Positions 35,401 to 47,400 of a stretch of DNA of 64,000 nt are shown here, in pieces. The position numbers and the translations under genes are program-made. The notes beneath the pieces were generated by a model that had not been told where the DNA came from, ran no database searches, and was given only the letters and a program-made list of their open reading frames with translations. How positions within the stretch are numbered: position 1 is the first letter of the stretch; every line of letters begins with the position of its first letter. This DNA is from Nocardia macrotermitis (lineage in GTDB: Bacteria; Actinomycetota; Actinomycetes; Mycobacteriales; Mycobacteriaceae), in the NCBI RefSeq assembly GCF_009604405.1, contig NZ_WEGK01000008.1, positions 124,001-188,000 on the forward strand, read 5' to 3'.

Positions 35401-38400
35401 GATCACGAACGGTTCGATCAGGACGTCCGGACCCGCGAACAGCAGTTGCGCAACGAACTGACCCGGCGCGACGAATCGGACCTCGGTTCGCTCAAGTCCG
35501 AGCTGGACAAGCACGAGGCCGCCGTCCAGAAGGCCCACGAGGAACTCGACAAGACCGGCCTCGATGTGATCCGGCAGCGGACCGAGGCCCTGAAGGAGGC
35601 TGGCAAGGCCGATCAGGAAGCGTTCGACACCGGATTGGCCGAGCGCGAAACGACATTCGAAGCCATCAACAACAAGCGCATGGATTCCGCGAAGGACATC
35701 CTCGCCGCGCTCTCGGTGCACAACGAGGAACTGCTGTCCGACAAGCACGACAGCCCGGTCTCGCGCCTCACCGACGACCAGATGCGCGAGCTGATGCGCA
35801 CCGGCACCCCCGAGCAGCGCCTGACCTACCTGTCGGAGTTCGTGCGCCGCAACCATCCCGAGGGTTTCGCCCCCCGCGAGAACCAGATGCTCGGCTTCCT
35901 GCTGCGCACCGCCAACATGGGCACCGGCCAGGGCAAGGAAATGCTCATGGCGATGCGGCTGTTCACCGACGCCCTCGAACACGGCACCGCCTACGGCAGC
36001 ACCAGCAGCGACAACCTCGTCGCCTCGATGGAAACACTGGTCAAGGCGTTCACGCACCCGAAGACCGGCGCTCCGCTGGTGAACGTGGGCCGCATGACCG
36101 ACGACGGGCCGATGCCCGAGAACGGCGTGATCGTCGGCACCAAGAACGACTTCCAGTTCCGGGCGTTGCGGGAAGCCCAGGCGATGCTCGAGAGCATCGG
36201 CACCAAGGCCCCCAAGGAGGAGGTCGACGCGCTGCACCAGTGGCTCAACAACGATCGCCCCAAACTCGACGAGATGCAGGCCAGGCTCGACGAGGCCGCC
36301 GCGAAGTACAAGGTGGACCGGAAGTTCGAACCGTTCCCGAAGGGCATCTACACCGGCGACGAATTCGACGCCGCCATGTTCGACGGCCAGGAAGCGGTCC
36401 TCACCCCCGGTGGTTCGCAGGCCGAATCGCCAGAGCGGGCGCAGCAGATCAAGGATGTCACCCACCGCGTGCTGGCCGCGCAGAAGCTGCACGGGCTCAC
36501 CGACGCGGACTTCGCCCGACCCGAACGCACCAAGGGCATGTGGCGCGCGGAACTGACCGACGCCGCGATCGAGAAACTCAACCAGATCCCCGGACCGCAA
36601 CTGACGCGCGATCACCCCGACGCGCAGATGTACAAGAATGCGGCACTGGCGAATTGGGGTATGACCCGCAACGAGCACTACATCGTCTCGCACGACCCGA
36701 CCGGGCAGAGCGGGTCGCGGGTCGGGCTGCTCGACCACAAGAACACCGACAAGCTGATGCTGGACCGGACCAAGGGTTCCACCGATGTGCGGGAGAACCG
36801 GCTCCAGGACATCGGGCAGTATCTCGACGTGCTGGCCGGGGTCGAGGTGCAGGCCAACCACTCCTCCGAAGCCTTGTACCTGGGGTTCGGTCAGTTCGTC
36901 GGCAGCAGCTTCCTGCACTCGCCCTCGGGGGTGTCCGGAACGCTGACGCACGTGGAGAACGCGCTCTACGACCAGCACCACATCGGGCCGGTGCCGCGCA
37001 TCGAGAACTACTACAAGGACCGCATCGATGACCTCCCGGACATCATGCACAAGACCCGCGAGGCGAAACTCGAAGCCTCCGCCGCCGCGATCGTGCAGGA
37101 AGTCATCGCACGTGACGGGGAGATCAAGCTCGAATATGACGACAACGGTGTGGTGACCGGCGTCGAGCAGGGCGGCCAACCGCACTGGCAGGTGCACAGC
37201 AACCGCGACATCTCCGGCGACAGTGTGCGCATCGAACGCGGCGATGACGGAAGTATCACCAAGACAACAGAATTGAGCTCCTGGCGGGACAAGAACCCGG
37301 AGGAGTTCGGCGTCACCGACTGGGTCGACAAGATCACCAACGATCGCGTCCGCGCCGAAGTCGCACGGCTCAACGAGGAACGCGTCCGAAAGGGCGAACC
37401 CGAACTGAAGGTCGCCGACGACATCAAGCTCGACTACACCGTGCGCGACGCGCAGTGGTACGACCGCGAGGGCAACGGCGACGACGCGGAGAACCTCGCC
37501 AACGTGCAGACCAAGGACTGGGGTAAACCCGGCAGCCTGCACTTCGGCCACAAGACCGACGGCCGCGGCGCCAGCCCGAAGCCGGACAAGGATTCGCTCG
37601 CGATGGGCGGCACCCGCGCCCGCACCACCGTCGGCCCCGACGCGGGCGATCGCGCCCACATCCAGATCCGCGGCCGCGCCCAACGCGGCGGCTCCGGCAC
37701 CGACCGCGAGAACGGCGGTTACCCGGGATCGTTCCAACGCTTCCTGTCCCCCGAGGACATGTACACCGAGGTCCACGACCACGGCGTCGTCACCCAGGTC
37801 GTGCGCTACCAGAAGGCGGCCACCGCGCACGAACAGGCCGTCACCGCGGACCAGACGCACAGCACCGACGCCACCCGTACCGAGGTCACCAACGCCGAAA
37901 CCGAACTGCACGCGGCCGAGCAACAACTGCGCGACGAGACCGTGCCGCACGTGCAGAGCGAGGTGGAGAAACAACTTCTCGCACCCAAGGGAGCCGGGGC
38001 GCGCCCGTCGCTGTCCGAGCTGCTGCACAACCTCACGGTGCAGTCCTCGCGGACGCCGGAGAGTACGTCGCGGGAGACCGTCACCCCGAACGAGCAGCAC
38101 ACAACCGACGAAGAGCACACACCGAACGAGCAGCACACGTCCGATGAACAGCACACGTCCGACGAACAGCACACACCGAACGAGCAGCACACGTCGGAAG
38201 AGCAGCACACATCGAACCGCTCGGACGACGCGACCTCGACGCAGCATCCGGCCGAATCGACCGACACCGAGCACACGGTGTCGAACGACTCGCACGCCGA
38301 CGACGTCCCCCACACCACGGAGGACAACGGCTTCATCCGCCACTACACGGGCGATAACGCCGCCGAATGGCTGCGGCGCAGCGGCGGTCCCGCCGGGACC

Positions 38401-41400
38401 CTGCTGTCGTTCACCACTCCCGGCGGGGACTTCGTGCGAGCGGACTTCACCGAGCACGGGATCGAACTGCGGCACTCCGACGATCGCACCGAAACCGTGA
38501 ACCTGGACGGCATGCTCGCCGTACTCCAGGACCAACGCGTCGACACCGTCCGCATCATGCCCGCCGAGCCGGAAACCTACGCGCCGAGCTCCCGGACCGT
38601 GGAAACCGAAGAGCCGCCGCTAGAGATCCCCCCGGCCCGCACCGGCAACCCCGCCGTATCCGCCGTGCGCCGGACGCCCCTGTGGAACGTCCAGACACCG
38701 CTGACCACCACCCCCAACTCACAGACCGCGCAGAACCCCCTCACCGACGACCAGTCGCAGGACGACCCGTTCGCGGTGGAGCTCGACTACGGCTCCGACC
38801 TCGACTCCCTCTACGACGGTGACGCGGAGTCCGTGTACGGCGGCGACGATCAGCACGAACCGCCCCCGCACGTCATCGACCCACCCCCGCACGTCATCGA
38901 CAATTCGACCACCGGGAACCGGCAGCCTTTCGAACTCCCTTCGGACAGTGAACTTTTCGTGATCGGAGACGACAGCGACTCCGTCCACAGCGACGACAGT
39001 TTCCTGCTCGACAACGTCCTGAACCAGCCCACTCCGCAGGCCCTCCGGAAAGCGCCCCCCACGGTCAACCCGGCGCTCGAAACGCCCGCGGACGACAAGC
39101 TGTTCGCGATCGGCTCCGACAGCGACTCGGCCTCCTCCTACAGCCAGGACGAGTCCCAGCACGGACCCACACCGCACCACACCGCACCGCCGACCATCCC
39201 AACGGGACCGGCCCTCGAAATCCCGTCCGACAGCAAGCTTTTCACCAACCGCTCGGACTCCGACTCACCGTCCATCTACAGTCAGGACGGCGCGAACTCA
39301 CGCCAACCCGGTATCGACATCCCTTCCGGCAGCAGGCTTTTCACCGGAAACTCCGACACCGAGTCGCCGTCGATCGACAGCCGGGACGAGTTCCGGTACG
39401 ACCCCACCCCGTACCTCGCCGGGAATTCGACCACCGAACAATTCCCGGGCCTCGAAACCCCCTCGGACAACGAGCTTTTCACCGGCCACTCGGGCTTCGG
39501 CTCGCCCTCGTTGCACAGCCCGTACTCCCCCTCGCTGTACAACCAGGGCTCGCCCAGCAGCTCCAGCCAGGGGCTCTCCAACTTCTACGGCGACGGATCC
39601 GTCCGCAGGAACAACACCACCGGGAACCTCGCTCTCGAGAACACGCCGAGCAACCCGCTGTTCCTGGACCCCTACGACAGCGACTCCCCCTCCGCCTACA
39701 GCCAGGACAGCGGCGACGAGACCGACCTCACCGGCGGACCGCGCAGGCTCGGCCCCCTCCTTTCCACGCTGGCGTCCACGCTCTCGATGGGTACCGGCGG
39801 CCGCAAGGCTTCCGAAACCGAGGAGTCGACCGAGGATCCGGCCACGAAGACGAAACCGGCCGGCGAGAAATCGGCGAAACCCGTCGTGAAGACGACGATC
39901 TCCGATCCCGGCGAGAAAGCGGCGGAAACCGGTGAGAAGTCAGCGGAGACAGGCAAGAAAGCAGCCGATCCCGGCGAGAAGGCAGTCGAGCCGGTAAAGA
40001 AGACCGATGACCCGACCAAGAAGACGGACGACACCGGCAAGAAAGCGGCAAACCACGGCCTACGCGACCTGTTCGACGAGTACGACCCCGAGGAAGGCGA
40101 ATCCTTCTTCGGCCGAGACCTCGGCCGCCAACTCGGGGTCGAACCGCTCTATCTGAACCCGGCGATGCGAAAATTCGGCACCGACCGTCAGGGCGCGAAG
40201 AACCTCATCGACTACCAGCCGATTCCGCAGGAAACCGTGGAATGGTTGCAGCAGCACGTCATCCAGCAGGTCGAGGGGAATCGGGGCCGGGACGACAAGT
40301 TCCGCAGGAACGTCGAGCAGACCCTGACCGCCGACCTGCTGAACAACGAGTGGTCGCGCCTGCTGAGTGAATCGGGACTGCCGCTGCCGGTGGTGTACAA
40401 GGGCACGAAATATCCGGTCTCCCTGCGCCTTTCACTGAACTCCATCGGACGGACCGACGAAACGGGAAAGCCGACCGAGGGGGTGGAAGTATCCCGGATG
40501 CAGAACTTCCAGCGGTCGGTCATCGACGTCAAACGCCAGGTGGGCAACACCAATATACGGTCGCTGTCCTACGCGCAGTCCGGGCAGTTGCACAAGGGCG
40601 TCGTCGAGAAGGTGAACCTGACCGGCCAGGTCGACGGCAGGCTCAACGAGATGGCCACCGACCTGCGCATCTCCTCGGAGGTCGAGTCGATCGCCAAACT
40701 GCGCAGCCTGGGCAAGCACCATCTCTACGACCTCGTGCCGACCTGGGAGGTACGCGTCGGCGAGGGTATCGCCGATCTGCGCGACCCGGACCGGATGAAC
40801 GAGAACTGGAACCGCATCGACGAGCGCGCGCCGGACATTCTCCAGGCGTACTTCCCGGACTACCTGACCGACAACAGCGAAATGCCGGTGCTGAAGCAGG
40901 ACGATCCGGACGGGCCGCCGCCGATCGAACGACTCCGCCACGAATTCCCGCTGTACGGGCCGCACGATATTCCGAATATCGACAAGATATACGCGGACGT
41001 GCTCAAATCGTTCGCGCCGTTGAAGAATATGGCCGACGAATCCGTCGAAGCGCTGTGGGAATTCTTCCGGCACGAGAACTTCCTCGGCGCGCTGCCGATC
41101 ATGTGGAGCGACGGGCCGGTCGACACGCCGACGCTGCACACCGCGGGCGGCGACGAGATCGGCTATCTGCGATTCACCGTCGACCTGCACGGCGGCACCG
41201 AACTCACCGGCCCGCCCATCAAGAACTCGCGCGCCGAGCTCTACACCGTGCGACAACTGGCGGTGTACGGCATGACCAGGGTGGCCAACTCGTTCGGGGG
41301 CCTGCTCGCGCTCACCACGTCGTTCAAGTTCGGCAAGACCAACCCGGACACCGGTTATCCGACGGTCCCCGGTTTCCGGTTCACCCTTCCCCGAGGCGGG

Positions 41401-44400
41401 GCGGGCTACCACGCGACCTACCAGCTCGGCGTCAACCACGGTGGTACGACGGCCCGCACGCTGCGGCACAAGGGCGATTTCCTGCACGTCACGCCGGAGA
41501 TGACCGTCAACGTCGAGTTGGTGCGCAACTTCGGTCCGCCGCTGCGGCCCGCCCCCGGGTCGCCGCTGGCCAGCGGCAAGACCTATCCGGTCAACATGAT
41601 GGTGCCGCATCTGAAGACCCTCGGCACCGTGCCCACCAAACCGCTGTATCCGCCGTCGGAACTCGTACACCTGCGGCAACTCGGACTGACCACGACACCG
41701 CTGAGCATCGAGGGCGTCGCACCGCTGCTGCACGACCTCGAGGAATACCTCGACGCCGAGGGTTTCCTGCGCGACAACTTGGAGAACAATCGCACGCTCG
41801 ACCAGGCCAAGGCCGGGCCGCGCGCGATGTTGGACGAGAGCATCCAGGGCGGCGCCAAACCGCCGTCGTTCCACATGGCCACCCCGACCGGTATGCGCCG
41901 GATCACCGCCATGATCGTGACCAAACGCCGGATGGAGAACCCTGCCGACCCGTACCAGGGCATCACGCACGAGGCGTCGCTGCCCAAGGTTCCGACGATG
42001 AACTACAACGGCGGCAATTCCTCCGGCAGTGATCAGTACAGCAATTCGATCCCGTGGAACATCGGCGCCAACTTCTCCATCGACAACCTCATCGGCGGCG
42101 GGAGCAGGATCCAGCCCGCCGCCCGCATCACCGGTGCGTACGTGCACAACCACGCGGCGCCGAACGTCAGCGACTTCAGCTGGAAGATCAACGAGCGCAA
42201 CATCTTCACCCCGAACGACGGCAGCGAGGTCTTCGGCATCCCGACCGAGTACGAGTTGCACATCTTCGATACGCACGAACCCGCGGCCGACACCATCACC
42301 AGGGTCAATACCGACGACAGCGCGCCGTCGACCGAGTCCGAGGGGTCGGACACCGACAAATCCGACGCCGATACCGAGTACTCGGCGTCGGTCTACAGCC
42401 AGGACAGCGCGTCGGTCTACAGCCGGGACAGCTCCGGCGTGCCGGTCGTCCAGCCGGTCAAAGCCGTGAAACCCGCGACCGACAGCGACAGCCTCTACTC
42501 CGCATCGGTGTACAGCCAGGACAGCGGCGGCGGCGAGATCACCGAACCCGCGACCGGCAGCCGACCCGGCACCGGCACCACCACCAGCCGCATACTGCGC
42601 GCCAGCACCGGCCGGATCCGGGTGGCGCTGCCGACCTATCGCACCCTGTCCGAGAAGCCGAAGACCCCGCCCCCGGCGTTGGAACCCACGGTCCACACGG
42701 TCGACCCGAAGAAGGATCAGGCGCTGGTCCGCGCATTCGACCAGCGGGCGGATCTGCCGCGCAACCCCAAGATGCAGGATCCCGGCGGCAGCAAGATCCT
42801 GCGGGAGACCATGGACAAGGCGATCACCGAGCTGTACGAGGGCGTCAAGAAGGACGCCGAGGACGCGAAGAAGGCCGCCGAACAGGGGAAGACGACCACA
42901 TCGGACGAGACGAGGACGGACGAGGAGACCGCACCCGCGGACACGACGATCACGAAGATCACCGACGAGGACGAGGATCCGGTGATCCCCGGCGCCTTCC
43001 TCACCGACGAGCAACTCGCGGCCAGACAGGCGAGAGCGCCCGACACCGGCGAGACCGCGGTGAACTGGGGTGCGGTCGGCAACTCGCTGCTCGGCGCGGC
43101 CCGCTGGCTGGCGAACAAGACCATCGGCGTCGGCCAGTGGACCCGGCAGACCACGCTCGGCGAACCGCCCGCGAATCCGGATTCGACGATTCGCGAGGTC
43201 TTCCACAGCGCGCTGGCGCCGAGCAACCTGACCCCGTCGATCTTCCAGACCTCCTACCCGTTCGAGAGCGCCGCGGCGCCGGGCACCCTCGCGGGTGTCG
43301 ATTTCAGCGGCGATCTGCGCGGTCTGATCGAGAACATCCGGGTGCGGTACGAGCCGAAGTTCGAGGCCGAACAGCTGCTGACGACCACCTCGCAGACCTC
43401 CATGTACCAGCCCGAGCACTTCGGCGATCACGGCGGCGTTTCCGGTATCGGCTACTACGGGGCGAATGCCGACGGGCACGGCACCCTGGCCGGTGGCAGT
43501 CAGTGGGGCAGGACCGGGGACAAGCGCGTCACCGCGCAGGCCGCCGCCACCAACGACACCTCGTTCACCAGCTACGTCGGCGCGTACGTCTTCGTCGCGG
43601 ACGCCAAATACCTCATGAGCCTCACCGCCGCCCCGCGCAACACCGCCCGGAACATCTTCCCCGGCGGGCCGCGCACGAAGTCCTACATCATCGACGTGCC
43701 CGACGGCGTGGAGTTCTACCTCGTCGAAAGCGAACTGCGGCATCACCCGAACCTGCTGGCGCTGGTCCAGGCCCGCGCCGATCTGAAGATTCCGAAACCG
43801 TTGGAACCCGGTAACGGCCTGCCCGCCGACTTCAAGGCGAAGGGCGACCTCAACCTGGGCATCGCCTACGACGTCGAGGTGCACGGCCCCCGAAACGCGT
43901 TGCGCAACAGGGTGACCGACGCCGTGGAGAAGAAGGCGGGCGGTATCACCAAGATCGGCTCGACCACCTATCAACCCGGGGTTCTGCCGCGCATCGCCAA
44001 GGCCACCGACGAGGATTCGCTGCGCGCCCTGGTCAACGCGGGTCCCGAGGCAGAGGACACCGTTCGGTTCCTGTATCGGTCCTGGTTCATTCCGCGCCTG
44101 GTCGTCGTCAAACTCACCGTGACACCGGATTTCTCACGGTTGGGCAAGGACGACAGCGGCAAACCGGTGTCGAAGGAATTGCAACAGCTCCAGGAACACG
44201 GTGAGCAACTGCCGGACACCACCGTGCTGGACATCCTGCGCGGCTACCAGGGCACCACCGGCAACTCCCTGGGCATCCCCGGCTCGACCGGAACCAGCCG
44301 CTACCGCACTCGCGACCACCGGGAGAACTTCAACCCCGGTGGCCTGGTCAACGGCTCGCAGCCGACCTTCAGCATCGCGGCCGGGCGGCAGAGCGGCGGC

Positions 44401-47400
44401 GGCGACGGCTCGAAATCCACCCGGCAGACCCGCACCTGGGTCCGCTCGGCCGGTCTGACCCGGTTCTCGACGCCGTACAAGATCAATGTCGACATCAGCT
44501 CCCATGCCATCACCCAGCCGGTGACCTCGTACCTGATGTCCGCGGGCATCGGCACGCTGGCCTATCTCGGACAGGGCGTCGCCGGTGTCGGACAGACGAT
44601 GGTCGGTTGGGTGCGCGGTCCCCGGCCGACCGTCAACCCGCCCATCGAGATGACCGAACTCGACCCGAATCTGCCGATCGTGCCGGTCACGGTGATCAAC
44701 CCGGAGCAGACGCCCGATTCGGAACTGCCGATGGTGCCGGTCACCGTGCTCGACCCGAACCGGACGCCGGAACCGACATTCGACATGGTCCCGGTCACCG
44801 TCCTGGATCCGGACCTGGAGGCGCAGCTCGAGTCGATCGACGACTCGAAACTTCCGCCCGCGGCCGACTCCGACCACATCGAGATGCCCGCCGACGTTCT
44901 CGTCCTGTTCGAGAACTCCGAGACCAAGGCCAGCAATCCTGTCCAGCGCATCCCGCCCGGGCTGTACTCCGACGATCCCAGCCGACCGTTGCTGCCCGCG
45001 CCGGGCGGTCTCGTCATCCCGATCAACCCGCCCGCACCCCTGCGCGCGCTGTTCGCCGGACCGACCTGGAAGCCGACGCTACCGCTGCTGATCCACGACT
45101 TCGACGGCCGGGCCGAACTGGCCCGCGCGCTGCGGGCGGTCGACCCCTCGCTCGTCCCCAGCCTGCAACCGGGCTTCTCGCCGGGCGTGCCGAGCCTGCT
45201 GCAGTCGCTGGCCGCGTACGGCGTCCCGACCCACGTCGGGAAGGAAGGCACCGGTGTGGCCCTGGACAAGGCCGCGCCGACCAAAGAGATCCTGTTCGTG
45301 AAGAACCCGACCGGCGACCGGTACCTCAAGGTGACGCTCTACTCGCCGCAACTCGTCCGGGTCAACCGCAGGACCTCGATCGAGGGTATTTCCGTCGCCG
45401 AGGACTCGACCCAGAACGAGGATCGCGAGACCTACGAATACCGGCTGACCTTCGGTCTGACGAACGACCTCAACGCGGACGCCACCAACCAGAACACTCC
45501 GACGAACATCCCGCTGGACGGCGATACCGTCCGATACGTCGACTCGAGTTCACTGACCCGGCAGTCCACCAGTTATGCCCGTTTCGGTGTGCAGGGCGAG
45601 ACCAAGAGTTACCGGATCAGCGCCGCCGCGCTCATCGAGGTCGCCGGTCCCAAGGGTGTGCTGTGGGTTTCCGGAAATGTGGAATTCAATACGATGGAGA
45701 ATCCCACGGGGCATGTCGATCCACCGGGTATCGATCCGAAGGACGGCAGCGTGATGAAACCCGAGGACAAGAAGGACGACACCAAAAAAGACGACGGTAA
45801 GAAGGACGACCCGAAGAAGTCGACCGCGGATCTCGCGAAGGACGACCCGGCGAAGCAGAAGACAGGCAAGGACGACAATGAGAAGTCGTCGTCGGATCCG
45901 ACCGAGCAGAAGACCGATACCAAGGACGATTCCGACAAGTCGAAGTCCGAGCCCGCGAAAGGCGCGAAGAGCAAAGGCAAGCTCAGGGAGCCGACCGGGC
46001 AGGCGCTCGGGGGCGTCGCGCCGCCCGCGGGTTACCGGTGGCAGAGCATGCCGATGGACGGCGACTGCTATATCCATGTCCTGACCCGGGCCCTCCACCC
46101 GGGCGCGGTGATGACCCGCAACCAACGCAACCAGGTGATCCGGAATATTCGCGCGGACATAGTCCAGGAGATCCACCGGAACCCGGACGATTTCTACGCG
46201 GATTTCGAATCCGTCCTGGCGGCGGCCGCCGGCTACTATCGCGACCAGCTCTCCGTCCTGTTGACGCCCGGGACCGCACTCCACACCGCGGTCCGCCGCG
46301 GCCGCTTCCACCAGTTGTTCGCGGCGACCGACAATTCCCCCGGTATGGTGGCGCTGTTCCGAGCGGTCGGGGAGGATCCGGAGAGTTATCTCGCATACGA
46401 CGAGTTCCGGGACCTGTTCATGGCACGGCGCGACAATCTGCTCTGGGCGCGGTTCTACCAGCAGGTCGCGACACTGGGACAGCAAGGGGTGTGGCGGAAC
46501 GCGGCCAGCTATCTGGTTCCGCAGGCCAGCGTCGCGGTTCTCCGCCGCAACGGGGTCGGACTCAACGTCTACATTCCCAGGCAGTACGGCACCGGCACGG
46601 CGCTCGGTGACCAGACCTCCACGCATCCGCAGGTCAACGCCCTGATCCACAATGCGCACTACTACCTCGCGGTCCCGGCGCTGGGGTCGTCCGCCACCAG
46701 TATCTTCATCACGTCCGGGGATACCGGATCGGTCGCCACGAGTTCCAAGACCGACGATCCGACGAAAACCGCAGACCCCACGAAAACCGACGATCCCACG
46801 AAGATCGCCGACCCCGCCAAGATCGGAACATCTAGCGGCGAGACCGTCACGAAACCGGCCGAGACCGCGCCGATCGGTCCCACCACGGCCGATGTCCGGG
46901 GCGAGGTATTCGGTCCCGATCGACTCCCGGACATCCCCGCGCATTCGCTCGGCTGGCTCGACACCGTGCGGTGGCGCGCCCTCGGCCAGCACCACATAGC
47001 GCGGGTCGATCAGGACCTCATCGCGCGTGGCGTGCCGACGCAGCGGCGTGCGGAACTGCTGCTCGATCTGCGGAACCAGCTGATCACGTGGGCGAACGGC
47101 CTGATGGAGTCGAATATGCCCGCCGATCCGTTCTCGGCCGACAACCGGTCGACTCCTTTCCGGACCGACAACCCGTTGACGCTGGAACAGGCGGTCGCGG
47201 ACTTCCGGACCATGAATCCCGAAGCGTCCGAAGAGGATACGTACAACGCCATCGCCGCGGGGTCGTACGCCTGGAACCCGAAGCTGCACGATGTCACCGG
47301 TGTGAATCCGCACGATCCGTTCCCCGGTGGTCGCCCGGCGGCCGCACCGTGGAAGGCGGCGGCCAAGCCGATCGTCAAGACCGGCACCAAGCCCACCGCC

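Noticed and set aside
35764..37815. Housekeeping secA or accessory secA2 gene
   Set aside because: The motifs are internal to a much longer frame, lack the C-terminal SecA wing/scaffold order, and have altered Walker A; it is a domain, not a secA gene.
35224..38535. Minus-strand open frame of 1,103 codons
   Set aside because: Lies opposite the SecA-like motor; composition and absence of domains show it is non-coding.
40432..43974. Minus-strand open frame of 1,180 codons
   Set aside because: Same shadow effect; repetitive Arg/Val/Gly composition without motifs.
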